Assembly: GCA_024291935.2 (NCBI GenBank) | Contig: CM044310.1 | Coordinates: 121,220,213 to 121,284,212, forward strand | DNA: 64,000 nt | Direction of reading: 5' to 3' | Origin: Okapia johnstoni | Lineage: Eukaryota; Chordata; Mammalia; Artiodactyla; Giraffidae | Part shown: positions 48,643 through 59,819 of the stretch, in pieces | Numbering within the stretch: the stretch's first letter is position 1 | Layout of the letters: every line of letters starts with the position of its first letter | Position numbers and translations under genes: made by a program | The notes under the pieces: generated by a model | What the model saw: the letters and a program-made list of their open reading frames with translations, nothing else | What the model was told of the DNA's origin: nothing | Database searches by the model: none

Positions 48643-50113
48643 GAAGATTGGGATTTGAACCCATGATCTTTTAGTTAGAATCACTCACCAGGTGTCTGGA
48701 CTTTCTGAGGCTCAGGTTCTTTGTGTCTCATGAGGTAGGTAAGAAGTGGATTTATTCGGGGAGAAACACACTCCACAGAGTGTGGGCCTTGGCAGAGGGT
48801 GAGTGCAGCCTCGAAATGTGTGTGGTTAGCTTTTATGGGCTGGGTAATTTCATAGGCTAATGAGTAGGAGGATTATTCCAACTATTTTGGGGAAGGGGCA
48901 GAGATTTCCAGGAATTGTGTCAGTTCAGTCACTCAGTCGTGTCCGACTCTTTGTGACCCCATGGAGTGCAGCACGCCAGGCCTCCCTGTCCATCACCAAC
49001 TCCCGGAGTTTACTCAAATTCATGTCCATCGAGTCAGTGATGTCATCCAACCATCTCATCCTCTGTCGTCCCCTTCTCCTCCTGCCTTCAGTCTTTCCCA
49101 GCATCAGGGTCTTTTCCAATGAGTCAGTTCTCATCAGGTGGCCAAAGTATTGGAGTTTCACTTCAGCACCAGTCCTTCCAATGAATATTCAGGGCTGATC
49201 TCCTTTAGGATGGACTGGTTGGATCTCCTTGCAGTCCAAGGGACTCTCAAGAGTCTTCTCCAACAGCACAGTTCAAAAGCATTGATTCTTTGGTGCTCTT
49301 TTTTCTTTACAGTCCAACTCTCACATCCATACACGACTGTTGGAAAAACCATAGCTTTGACTGGATGGACCTTTGTTGGCAAAGTAATGTCTCTGTTTTT
49401 TAATACGCTGTCTGGGTTGATCATAGCTTTTCTTCCAAGGAGCAAGCATCTTTTCATTTCATGGCTGCAGTCACCATGTGCAGTGATTGTGGAGCCCAAG
49501 AAAATAAAGTCGCTCACTGTTTCCATTGTTTCCCCACCTATTTGCCATGAAGTGATGGGACCAGATGCCATGATCTTAGTTTTCTGAATGTTGAGTTTTA
49601 AGCCAACTTTTTCACTCTCCTCTTTCATTTTCATCAAGAGGCTCTTCAGTTCTTCTTCGCTTTCTGCCATAAGGGTGGTGTCATCTGCATATCTGAGGTT
49701 ATTGATATTTCTCCTGGCAGTCTTGATTCCAACTTGTGTTTCATCCAGCCCTGCATTTCGCATGATATACTCTGCATATAAGTTAAATAAGCAGGGTGAC
49801 CATATACAGCCTTGATGTACTCCTTTCCCAATTTGGAAAACAGTCTGTTGTTCCAGGTACAGTTCTAACTGTTGCTTCTTAACCTGCATACAGATTTCTC
49901 AGGAGGCAGGTCAGGGGGTCTGGTATTCCCATCTCTTGAAGAATTTCCCACAGTTTGTTGTGATCCACATAGTCAAAGGCTTTGACGTAGTTCATAAAGC
50001 AGAAGTAGATGATTTTCTGGAACTCTCTTGCTTTTTTGATGATCCAAGGGATGTTGGCAATTTGATCTCTGGTTCTTCTGCCTTTTCTAAATCCAGCTTG
50101 AACATCTGGAATT
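47827..50113. repeat. Long inverted repeat built from two BovB copies
   Basis: Left arm 47827 to about 48632 and right arm about 49305-50113 are reverse complements at near identity. By eye the inner roughly 590 bases (48041-48632) show only about three base differences, and the outer 215 about seven plus one small indel. The spacer is about 670 bases. Both arms share unusual changes (a stop after LRNLYAG, LELYLEQQTVFQ, SWQIGGETMETVSD), which argues for duplication or conversion and not two independent insertions. Confidence 0.85.
48643..48910. other. Unclassified repeat-like sequence in the inverted-repeat spacer
   Basis: It begins with GGGATTTGAACCCATGATC, similar to a reversed tRNA T-arm, and continues with 'taatttcataggctaatgag'. 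It reads like an interspersed LTR- or tRNA-related element, but I cannot name it. Confidence 0.35.
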
Positions 50114-50125
50114 GTGTCAATGCCC
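48912..50125 (-). mobile_element. BovB LINE, RT to 3' end, minus strand (right arm)
   Basis: The minus-strand frame 49889-49158 (243 codons) runs from QVKKQQLELYLEQQ through [18 protein letters not shown] and [14 protein letters not shown] to VYGCESWTVKK and [14 protein letters not shown]. The frame 50127-49879 encodes the preceding part. The 3' end at 48912 carries the typical reversed 'agttcagtcactcagtcgtg'. A stop and frame changes prevent a full RT. Confidence 0.92.
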
Positions 50126-50530
50126 ACTTTTTGGTTCTTGGTGATCCCCTTGGAACTGTCATGGTGCCTCTGGTTGTGTCATTAGCTTGCTAATGTGTTA
50201 CAATACTCACCTGTTACAATACATGTTACAGTACTCCTGTGTTACACTGAGTATATACTAAGGATCAGGAACTAGTCAAGTTGCCTTGTCTGCCATCTTG
50301 GGCACGTTCATTTGGTTCTAACCAGTTTAAGTTCTGCTCTCTATGTTACTCTTGAAATAGTTGTGCCCTTTCCCCTTCCCTCCAGCTTCACACTGTTGCT
50401 TCTCCAACGTCAGTGCACCTGGGTCCCATACTGGGCCCTTGGATTAATTTCCAAAAGTTAAAAAAAGAAGACAAGAAGCACAGAGAACAATAGAGCTCAC
50501 AGCAGTTGTGCTCGAATTCTCGAGCCACCA
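50126..50530. other. Unclassified sequence
   Basis: A short direct repetition of 'ctgttacaat/tgttaca' motifs lies at 50190-50245. Nothing else recognised. Confidence 0.4.
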
Positions 50531-50534
50531 GAGT

Positions 50535-50728
50535 CAAGTGAGAGCCGCTCAGTCGTGTCTGACTCTTTGCGACCCCATGGACTATACAGTCCGTGGAATT
50601 CTCCAGGCCAGAATACTGGAGTGGGTAGCGTTTCCCTTCTCCAGGGGATCTTCCCAACCCAGGGATCAAACCCAGGTCTCCCACATGGCAGGCGGATTTT
50701 TTACCAGCTGAGCCACAAGGGAAGCCCT
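50535..50728 (-). mobile_element. Bov-tA SINE, antisense
   Basis: 'agagccgctcagtcgtgtct' to 'ttttaccagctgagccacaa'. Confidence 0.9.
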
Positions 50729-51061
50729 ACAAAGAGTTATGAGGGAAGCCTTTAAAATAAAGCTTGTAGGTACATGGAAAGCCACTGGACTTGGCACACC
50801 TAGGTGTCTGTCGTGATGGCTTCCTGTTCCACCCTTGGGTTAATGCATCCCTTGAGGCTAGGTTCAAATGCTTGTTTTAACCAGTGTTCCTCAGTGACTT
50901 CCCCTCCCTTCCGTTGCTCCTCCTTGACCTGAGGCTGGGAGTTCCTGGCACCCTGGCACAGGGACCCAGTACAGCCGTTCCTACCTCTGAACACCAAAGT
51001 CTCTGATAAATTCTCCATCTCATGTGCACATATGATCCAGTCATTTTTAGTCAATTTACCA

Positions 51062-51245
51062 TTCTGTGGCTCAGCTGGTAAAGAATCCACCCTAGATGCG
51101 GGAGACCTGGCTTCGATCCCTGGGTTGGGAAGATCCCCTGGAGAAGGGAAAGGCTACCCACTCCAGTATTCTGGCCTGGAGAATTCCATGAACTGTATAG
51201 TCCATGGGGTCGCAAAGAGTCAGACACGACTGAGCGACTTTCACT
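51062..51245 (+). mobile_element. Bov-tA SINE, sense
   Basis: 'tctgtggctcagctggtaaa' to 'agacacgactgagcgacttt'. Confidence 0.9.
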
Positions 51246-51690
51246 TGCGCTTTCTTTAGCATCCTCCTGCTTTAGAACATTTCTCTTACCTCCACTGAGA
51301 CCCCTCTGCCCTTGCATGTGCGTCTCTGTTCCCACCCCTGTTCCAGGCAACTGCAGATCTAACATCACTGTAGACTTGCCTGTGCTGGACATTTCATAGC
51401 AGTGAAACCGCACCGTATGAGGTTGCCATAGCTTTGGCCGGGCTGCTGTACCCACCACCCAGATGTTGTGAATTTTGTCTTGTTCGATCGTTCCTTGTTT
51501 TCCTTTCATAAGCTGTGCCCTCGGCCTCAGGTCTGGGGAGCACTTCCCTGCTAATGCGGGTGACTGCTGCTGAACCCCCAGGCCTGCTCTTCCAGCCTGT
51601 CTTCCTGCTGCGTGCACGGAGGCTGAGGCCCCCTGAGCCCTAGTCCCCTCCACTCTGCCCGCTTTGTGTGTAAGATGCTGGCTAACTCTT
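51246..51690. other. Unclassified sequence
   Basis: No domain and no named repeat; the right edge may be L1. Confidence 0.4.
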
Positions 51691-51884
51691 CTCTTTTTGT
51701 TTTATCTTCATTTTAGTGTTCTTGAGGTATAGTTGGTTTATAACGTGTTACTTTCTGGTGTTCAGCCCAGTGATCCAGTTACACATACATACATTCTTTT
51801 TTATACTCTTTTCCATTATGATTTAATAGCAGGATATAGAATATAGTTCCCTGAGTAGGACCATGTTGTGTGCTGATTTCTGAT

Positions 51885-52085
51885 TTAGTTGCTCAGTCAT
51901 TTCTGACTTTTTCCAACCCCATGGACTGTAGCCCACCAGGCTCCTCTGTCTACAGGATTCCCCAGGCAAGAATACTGAAGTGAGTTGCCATTTTCTTCTC
52001 CAGGGGATCTTCCCGACCCAGGGACCGAACCCGCATCTCCTGTGTTGGCAGGTGGATTCTGTATCACTGAGCCGCCTGGGAAGCT
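51885..52085 (-). mobile_element. Bov-tA SINE, antisense, in L1
   Basis: 'agttgctcagtcatttctga' to 'tgtatcactgagccgcctgg'. Confidence 0.88.
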
Positions 52086-52477
52086 CACCTTGTTGTTCAT
52101 CCACCCTACAGGTACCAGTTTGTGTTCAGTCCCTGCCTCTCCTCCCCTTGGCAACTGCAAGTCTGTCCTCTATGTCTGTGTATCTGTTTCTGTTCACAGA
52201 TAGGTTCATTGTGTCATGTTTTAGCTTCCACATATGAATGATATCATATGGTATTTGTCTTTCTCTGGTTTACTTCACTTATTACAATAATTCCTAGGTC
52301 CACCCATGTTGCTGCAGATGGCGTGATTCCATTCCTTTTTACGGGCAAGTAGTACTCCATTGTCTATATGTGCCGCATCTTCTCTAGCCTCTGTCTCTCA
52401 GTGGTCGTTTAGGTTGTCCCCATGCCTTGGCTGTTGTAATCAGTGCTGCTGTGGCCTCTCGAGTGCATAGATCTGTT

Positions 52478-52578
52478 CTTTTTTTTTTTTTGGCTGTGTG
52501 GCATGTGGGATCAAACCTTGCCCCCTGCAGTGGAAGCGTGGAATCTTAACCACTGGACAACCAGAAGTACCTGCACAT
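52478..52578 (-). mobile_element. CHR-type SINE, antisense, in L1
   Basis: 'ttttttggctgtgtggcatg' followed by 'taaccactggacaaccagaa'. Confidence 0.8.
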
Positions 52579-53084
52579 GTCTTTGATTTATGGTTTTGTT
52601 CAGATATATGCCCAGGAGTGAGACTGCTGGGTTACATGGTAACTCTTTTTAGTTTTTTATGGGACCTCCACACTGTTCTCCACAGTGGCTGTACCAACTT
52701 GCCTTTTCACCAACAGTGTAGGAGGGTTTCCTTTTCTCCTCACCCTCTCCAGCGTTTATTATTTGTAGACTTTCTAATGATGGCCATTCTGACAGGTGTG
52801 AGGTGATGCCTCACTGTAGTTTTGATCTGCAGTTCTCTAATGATCTTCCTGTGCCTGCTGGCCGTCTGTACGTCTTCTTTGCTTAACTTGAGGATTCATC
52901 TTTTAAAAACGAGGATGGTTTCCTAGCTGCCTGTCTTCGGAAGCTTCCTTACTCCTTAGCGTGTCTCGTCCACATCCCCACGTCACCATTTGTCCACAAA
53001 TAGCCCTGAAGGCTGGCTTGTTCTTGCCTGGGACCCACTCAGGATTGCTTAGGTCCTTTGCTCCCTACTGACCTGGAAGCCTCA

Positions 53085-54060
53085 TCTCTTCTTTTGAAAT
53101 AAAGGTGATTCACATAACACAAAAATTAACCATTTTAGAGTGAACAATTCAGTGGATTTTAATTTAGTTGCAGTGATGCATAATCACACCTCCATTTAAT
53201 TCCAGAATATTTTCCTCCGATGGCTCTCCATTTTCCCCTCCAGCCCCTGGCGATAAATAACCTCCACTGCATGTTTCTGCGAGTCTGCATATTCTGGGTA
53301 TTTCACGTAAACAACATTATATTATAGGGTGTCTTTTGTATCTTATTTTTTTTCACTTAGCATGATGTTTTCAAGGTTCATGTTTGCTGGAGCACATACT
53401 AGTGCCTTGTTGTTCCTTTTTACGGCTAGGACTCCGTTGTATGAAAATACCGCATTTATTTATCCATTCGTCAATCAGTGGACATTTGAGTTGTTTCCAC
53501 CTTTGACCATTGTGAATCATGCTGCTGTGAACAGTGCTCTACCAGGATTTGTTTGAACATCGTTTTCAGTTCCTTTGGATGCATACGTAGTTAACTGCTG
53601 GATTAAAGTGTTAAGTCGATCTTTAGCCATTTGAAGAACTGCCAAATTTTTTTCCGGGATGACTACACTACTTTACATTCCCACCAGCAAGGTAGGAGGG
53701 TTCCAATTTCTCCATATCCCTGCCAATACTTGTTATTTTCATTGAAAGAAATGTTTGTTTTATTCATTATTTATTTATTTGGCAGCGCTGGCTATTAGTT
53801 GGGGCATGTGGGATCTAGTCCCTGACCAGAGGTTGAACCCAGGCTCCGTGCATGGGGCGTTCGGAGTGTTAGCCACTGGCCTACCAGGGAAGTTCTTATT
53901 TTAATTGTTTTTTTAAACCATCCCAAGTGGGTGTGAATCAGTATTTCGCCCTGGTTTGACTCGTGTTTCTCTAATGACTAATGATGTTGAATATATTTTC
54001 ATGTGCTTTTTCTCCCAGCCCATTTGTATAGCTTCCTTGGACCTTCTCTCCTTTTTTTAA
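53085..54060 (-). mobile_element. Older L1 fragment, minus strand, with CHR insertion
   Basis: 'aattaaccattttagagtga', 'gcttagcatgatgttttcaa'-like text and 'aatgatgttgaatatatttt' are L1 3' landmarks in reverse. A CHR SINE interrupts at 53757-53900. A further piece at 54956-55068 continues the same kind of L1 after the BovB insertion. Confidence 0.75.
53757..53900 (-). mobile_element. CHR-type SINE, antisense
   Basis: 'attagttggggcatgtggga' and reversed head 'ccactggcctaccagggaag'. Confidence 0.82.
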
Positions 54061-54955
54061 CAGTTGTACTGCTTATTTAACCTATATGCAGAGGACATCA
54101 CGAGAAACGCTGGGCTGGAGGAAGCACAAGCTGGAATCAAGACTGCTGGGAGAAATGTCAATAACCTCAGATATGCAGATGACACCACCCTTATGGCAGA
54201 AAGCGAAGAAGAACTAAAGAGCCTCTTGATGAAAGTGAAAGAGGAGAGTGAAAAAGTTGGCTTAAAGCTCAACGTTCAGAAAACGAAGATCATGGCGTCT
54301 GGTCCCATCACCTCATGGGAAATAGATCGGGAAACAGTGGAAACAGTGTCAGACTTTTATTTTTTGGGCTCCAAAATCACTGTAGATGGTGATTGCAGCC
54401 ATGAAATGAAAAGACGCTTACTCCTTGGAAGGAAGGTTATAACCAACCTAGATAGCATATTGAAAAGCAGAGACATTACTCTGCAAACAAAGGTCCGTCT
54501 AGTCACGGCTATGGTTTTTCCACTGGTCATGTATGGATGTGAGAGTTGGATGGTGAAGAAAGCTGAGCCCCGAAGAATTGATGCTTTTGAACTGTGGTGT
54601 TGGAGAAGACTCTTGAGAGTCCCTTGGACTGCAAGGAGATCCATTCAATCCATCCTAAAGGAGATCAATCCTGGGTGTTCATTGGAAGGACTTATGTTGA
54701 AGCTGAAACTCCAGTACTTTGGCCACCTCATGCGAAGAGCTGACTCACTGGAAAAGACCCTGATGCTGGGAAAGATTGGGGGCAGGAGGAGAAGGGGACG
54801 ACAGAGGATGAGATGGTTGGATGGCATCACTGACTCGATGGACATGGGTTTGGGTAGACTCTGGGAGTTGGTGATGGACAGAGAGGCCTGGCGTGCTGCG
54901 ATTCATGGGGTCGCAAAGAGTCGCACACGACTGAGCGACTGAACTGAACTGAACT
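54061..54955 (+). mobile_element. BovB LINE, sense, 3' half with 292-codon open frame
   Basis: The open frame 54064-54942 starts inside the RT palm ([15 protein letters not shown]), includes [14 protein letters not shown], and runs without a stop through [11 protein letters not shown] and [17 protein letters not shown] to [12 protein letters not shown]. It then ends in repeated TGAAC units. It has no endonuclease and no N-terminal RT, so it is not a functional element, but it is the longest BovB frame here. Confidence 0.93.
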
Positions 54956-55069
54956 CAAGTATAATTTATATGGCATAAAGTACACCCATAGCAGATACAC
55001 TTCATATTGTGCAGCCATCGCCACAATCCAGTTTTATAACATTTCTCTCTACCTAGAAGCTTCTTTCAT

Positions 55070-55192
55070 GGGAATTCACTGGCAGTCCAGTGATTAAGAC
55101 ACCCTACTTCCACTGCAGGGGTCATGGGTTCAATCCCTGGTCAGGGAACTGAGATCAGCATGCTACACTGTGCGGCCAAAAAAAAGTCGAAA
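55070..55192 (+). mobile_element. CHR-type SINE, sense
   Basis: 'ggaattcactggcagtccag' to 'gtgcggccaaaaaaaagtcg'. Confidence 0.88.
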
Positions 55193-55870
55193 ACAGGAGA
55201 AACTTCCTTTATACAGTCTGTGTCCATTTCTGCCTCAGCCCCAGCTAGTCGCTGCTCTGGCATCTGGCTGGAGGTTTCCAGCCCCCTCAATGAGGACAGG
55301 TGGGGGACAGTGGATCCTGGCTTCTGGCAGGACCTGCCCCATCCAAATGGCCTCTCTCCCTTCCTCCAACATCCCCTTCAGCTCTCATGAATGGAAAATG
55401 TGAGCTAAAGACTTGCTGGGCTTCGGGCCAAATGTTGTTGGCTGGAACCCCTCACAGTGGGTGGGAGATGAGCGCCATCGCGTTCCGTGCAGGCTCTCCT
55501 GCTGCTGGTCCTAATTGCGCAGTGGCGGCCGGCTCCTCTAGGCACGTTCCCACCACCGTTCACCTTGCAGTGTATATGGCATGTATTCGGGCCTGCTCCA
55601 GACTCTCATTACTGCCTGGGAAATGATGTTTTCTGAATTCTAGCATTTAATTATCTCATCAAGGACTGGGACCATGTGTTCCCCTGAACCACAGTTTCCT
55701 TTGGGAAGGCAGCATCAGTCTGCATTCTCAGTGAGGAGGTGCTGTAGAAGCAGCACCATGTGGTAGCAGATGGCCCTATTTTTCTGACTCTTTTTTTAAA
55801 AAATTTTAAGCTATAACGTTTTCAGAAAGACTTTTATTTGCTTTAAACAACAGTAAAAATTATATGTTAC
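55193..55870. other. Unique sequence, no gene recognised
   Basis: No domain-bearing frame and no named repeat. Confidence 0.4.
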
Positions 55871-55877
55871 ACACACT

Positions 55878-56010
55878 GTTGTTTTAGTTGCTAAGTCATG
55901 TCCGACTCTTTGTGACCCCCATGGACTGTAGCCGACCAGGCTCCTCTATCTATGGGATTCTCCAGGCAAGAATACTGGACTGTGTTGCCATTTCCTTCTC
56001 CAGGTGACTC
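55878..56010 (-). mobile_element. Bov-A element, antisense, truncated
   Basis: 'ttgttttagttgctaagtca' to 'tgccatttccttctccaggt'. Confidence 0.85.
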
Positions 56011-56027
56011 TTCTTTTTGAGATCGCT

Positions 56028-56360
56028 TGGGCTTCCTTGGTAGCTCAGCTGGAAAAGAATCTGCCTGCAATGCAGGAGACCCCGGTTCGATTCCTGGGTC
56101 GGGAAGATCACCTGCAGAAGGGGTAGGCTACCCACTCCAGTGTTCTTGGGCTTCCCTTGTGGCTCAGCTGATAAAGAATCCAACTGCAATGTGAGAGACC
56201 TGGGTCCGATCCCTGAGCTGGGAAGATCCCCTGGAGAAGGGAATGGCTGCCCACTCCAGTATTCTGGCCTGGAGAATTCCATGGACTGTATTCCACGGAC
56301 TGAATTCCACGGGGTCGCAAAGAGTCGGACCCGACGGAGCGACTTGCGCTAACCGCGGGA
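56028..56360 (+). mobile_element. Two Bov-tA SINEs in tandem, sense
   Basis: The first (56028-56143) carries only the tRNA-like part and start of Bov-A. The second (56147-56360) is complete ('gggcttcccttgtggctcag' to 'gacccgacggagcgacttgc') and duplicates 'ttccacggactg' words near 56290. Confidence 0.85.
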
Positions 56361-56504
56361 GGGCGGACCCGCCGTGTGTCAGGGACGGTCACTGGCGTTT
56401 TTGAGGCACGACTCCTATCATTAGGTTTGGCTTCTGTGTCGTCTTGACAGGTTCCAGCCATCCTTTGGGCACTGACTGTGGTGTAACAAGCTGCCCCACG
56501 GGTG

Positions 56505-56605
56505 CGCTTCCACTGCAGGGGCACATATTCCATCCCTGGTTGGGGAACTAAGTTCCCTCATGTCCCATGGCACGGCCAAACAATAGAGAAAAATAAATAG
56601 ATACA
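56505..56605 (+). mobile_element. CHR-type SINE, sense, 5' truncated
   Basis: 'gcgcttccactgcaggggca', 'ccatccctggttggggaact', tail 'agagaaaaataaatag'. Confidence 0.8.
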
Positions 56606-56829
56606 CATAACCAGGTGCTCCAAGCTCACCTGGAGCTTTCCCTGAAATCCTTTGTCCCAGGACCACTGGTTCCTAACTGCAGAGAAAGAGCTAAAGCTCT
56701 GGGCTCTGGATGTCTCCTGTCCTTTCCCTTCCTACCCTCCCTGGGGGCCAGAGATTCCCCAGGACTGTGGGACCCTGGACAACACGGTCTACTCGCTGGG
56801 ATCGGTTTTCCCATCTGTGAAATGGGGGC

Positions 56830-57265
56830 TGCAGTAGGCAGAAGGGTGGCCCCAAAGATCTATATGACCTAATCCTTGGAAACCACAAGTGTTACCTCAT
56901 CAGGAAAAAGGATCTTGGCAGTTGTGATTAGAGACCTGGGATTGGGGAAATTATTCTGAGTTATTTGGGTGGACTCTACATGTTAATTCACATACACTTT
57001 TATAAGAGCGAGACAGTTTGTCATCTGTCTTAGTCGGCTCTAGGTACAAAAACAAAATAGTGATACTATAGACCAAGTAACTCAAATGCCAGAAATTTGT
57101 TTCTCACAATTCTGGAGACTGAGAAATTGAAGAACAAGATGCCCACAAGGTAGGTTTCATTCTGAGGCCCCTTCTCTTGGCTTGGAGGAGGCTGCTGTAT
57201 GGCTTTACAGTCACATGACCTCTTCACTGTGATCACAGCAAGCTGTCTGATGTCTTTCCCCCCAC
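56830..57265. mobile_element. Ancient interspersed repeats, family not named
   Basis: 'gtggccccaaagatctatat...' and 'ttgtttctcacaattctgga...' are common old mammalian repeat texts. Two different elements may be adjacent. Confidence 0.45.
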
Positions 57266-57267
57266 CT

Positions 57268-57412
57268 TTTTTTTTTTAAATTTGTTTTTGGCCACTCCTT
57301 GTGGCTTGCAAGATCTCAGTGCCCTGACCGAGACTTGAACCAGGACCACGGCAGTGGAAGCCCGGAATTCTAGCCACTAGGACACCAGGGCACTCCCTGC
57401 TGTGTCTTCCTA
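57268..57412 (-). mobile_element. CHR-type SINE, antisense
   Basis: 'tttttggccactccttgtgg' to 'gccactaggacaccagggca'. Confidence 0.85.
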
Positions 57413-57439
57413 ACAGGACCCTTAATAGGATGGCGGCCC

Positions 57440-58620
57440 AGAACATTGTACAGGAGGGAGTGACCAAAACCATCCCTAAGACATAAATGCAAGAAGTTAA
57501 AGTTGTTGTCTGAAGAGGCTTTACAAATAGCTGAGAAAAGAAGAGAAGTGAAAGGCAAGGGAGACAGGGAAAGATAAACCTAACTGAATTCAGAGTTCCA
57601 GAGAATAGCAAGAAGAGGTAAGAAAGCCTTCTTAAGTGAATAACAGTACAAAGAAATAGAGGAAAACAACAGAATGGTAAAGACTAAAGATCTCTTCAAG
57701 AAAATTGGAGATATTAAGGGAACATTTCATGCAAGGATGGGCATGATAAAGGACAGAAATGGTATGGACTTAACAGAAGTAGAGGAGAAAATGGAGAGGT
57801 GGCAAGAAAACACAGAACTATCTGAAAAAGATCTCAATGACCCAGAGAACCATGATGGTGTGGTCACTCACCTAGAGCCAGACATCCTGGAGTGTGAAGT
57901 CAAGTGGGCCTTAGGAAGAATTGCTACAAAGGAAGCTAATGGAGGTAACATAATTCCAGCTGAGCTATTTCAAATCCTAAAAGATGATGAAGTGCTTCAC
58001 TCAATATGTCAGCAAATTTGGGAAACTCAGCAGTGGCTACAGAGCTAGAAAAGGTCAGTTTTCATTCCATTCCCAAGGAAGAGCAATGCCAAAGAATGTT
58101 CAAACTACTGCCTGACTGCGCTTATTTCAAATGCTTGCAAGGTAATGTTCAAAATCCTTCAAGCTAGGTTTCAGCAGTACGTGAATCTAGAACTTCCAGA
58201 TGTACAAATTGGGTTTAGAAAAGGTAGAGGAACCGGAGGTCAAATTGCCAACATTTGTTGGATCATTGAGAAAGCAAGAGAGTTTCAGAAAAATACCTGC
58301 TTCATTGACTATGCTAAAGCCTTTGACTGTGTGGATCACACAAACTGTGGAAAATTCTTAAAAAGATGGGACTATCAGACGACTTTACCTGTATCCTGAG
58401 AAACATGTGTGCAGGTCAAGAAGTAACAGTAAGAGCCAGACATGGAAGAATAGGCTTTCCAAATTGGGAAAGGAGTACACGGCTGTATATCATCACCCTG
58501 CTTATTTAACTTATATGCAGAGTACATCATGCAAAATGCTGGGCTGGATGAATTACAAGCTGGAATCAAGATTGCTGGGAGAAATATCAACAACTTCAGG
58601 TATGGAGATGATATTTGGAA
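57440..58620 (+). mobile_element. BovB LINE, sense, linker and RT N-terminal half, decayed
   Basis: Frame 57674-58048 encodes the pre-RT region (DLFKKIGDIKGTFHARMG, IATKEANGGNIIPAELFQ). Frame 58145-58399 encodes RT motifs with VQIGFRKGRGTGGQIAN and FIDYAKAFDCVDH. Frames are broken between and after. It is more diverged than the 47-50 kb copies. Confidence 0.9.
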
Positions 58621-58734
58621 TGACCGACTAATTACAACTCAAGCAGACAGATCCTTTATTAAACAGGCAGCAGGCAGTACACTTCTGAGACATGGGAGCT
58701 GACTGATGTTGAAGGAGTGACCATGATCCCTTTT

Positions 58735-59258
58735 TGTTGTTCAGTTGCTAAGTCAGGTCTAATTCTTTGCGATCATGAACTGTAGCACGCCAGGCTTCCC
58801 CGTCCTTCACCATCCCCAGGAGTTTGCTCAAACTCATGCCCCTTGAGTCAGTGATGTTATCCAACCATCTCATCCTCTGTCGCTCCCTTCTCCTGCCTTC
58901 AATCTTTCCCAGCATCAAGGTCTTTTCCAGTGAGTCGGCTCTTTGCATCAGGTGGCCAGAGTATTGGAGCTTCCGTTTCAGCCTCAGTCCTTCCAATGAA
59001 TATTCAGGGTTGATTTCCTTTAGGATTGCCTGGTTTGATCTTGCAGTCCAAGGGATTCTCAAGAGTCTTCTCCAGCACCATAATTCAAAACGTTAGTTCT
59101 TCAGAGCTCAGCCTTCTTTATGGTCCAACTTCTCACATCTGTACGTGACTACTGGGAAAACCGGGAAAACCACAGCTTTGCCTATATGGACCTTTGTCAG
59201 CGAAGTGTTGTCTCTGCTTTTAATATGCTTTTAATAAGCTGTCTAGGTTTGTCATGGG
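58735..59258 (-). mobile_element. BovB LINE 3' portion, minus strand
   Basis: The minus frame 59062-58748 reads [18 protein letters not shown] text, [19 protein letters not shown] and RMRWLDNITD. Confidence 0.88.
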
Positions 59259-59261
59259 CTT

Positions 59262-59590
59262 CCCTGGATCTCAGTTGGTAAAGGATTCACCTGTAATGCA
59301 GGAGACCCCGGTTCGATTCCTGGGTCAGGAAGATCCCCTGGAGAAGGGGTAGACTACCCACTCCAGTATTCTTGGGCTTCCCTGGTGGCTCAGACCATAA
59401 AGAATCTGCCTGCAATGCTGGAGACCTGGGTTCAATCCCTGGGTTTGGAGGATCCCCTGGAAGAGGGCATGGCAACCCACTCCTGTGTTCTTGCCTGGAG
59501 AATCCCTGTGGACAAAGAAGCCTGGAGGGCTACAGTCCATGCTATCCCAAAGAGTTGGACACGACTGAGTGACTAATACTAAACACTTCA
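59262..59590 (+). mobile_element. Two Bov-tA SINEs, sense
   Basis: 59262-59375 is a shortened copy ('gggcttccctggatctcagt...'). 59376-59590 is complete ('gggcttccctggtggctcag' to 'ttggacacgactgagtgact'). Confidence 0.87.
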
Positions 59591-59809
59591 CTTCCGGGTT
59601 TGTCATAGCTTTTCTTCCAAGAAGCAATTGTCTGTTAATTTCATGGCTGCAGTCACCATCTGCAATGATCTTGGGGCCCAGGTGGACACGACTGAGTGAC
59701 TAATACTAAACACTTCACTTCCAGGTTTGTCATAGCTTTTCTTCCAAGAAGCAATTGTCTGTTAATTTCATGGCTGCAGTCACCATCTGCAATGATCTTG
59801 GGGCCCAGG
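59556..59809. repeat. 127-bp tandem duplication across a SINE/BovB junction
   Basis: The sequence from TGGACACGACTGAGTGACTA at 59556 repeats from 59683, period exactly 127, with apparently one base difference (CCGGG versus CCAGG). Each unit holds the end of a Bov-tA and a minus-strand BovB fragment. Confidence 0.92.
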
Positions 59810-59819
59810 TGAAAAGAAC

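Larger units (their letters stand above)
51690..52880 (-). mobile_element. L1 LINE 3' portion, minus strand, with two SINE insertions
   Basis: Antisense L1 text: 'ttgaggtatagttggtttat', 'acttattacaataattccta' and 'gcccaggagtgagactgctg'. It is interrupted by a Bov-tA (51885-52085) and a CHR SINE (52478-52578). The right part parallels 60-300 of this window. Confidence 0.85.

Noticed and set aside
48650..48675. Possible tRNA gene from the GGGATTTGAACCC text
   Set aside because: Only a T-arm-like piece is present; no matching acceptor, D or anticodon arm can be drawn around it.
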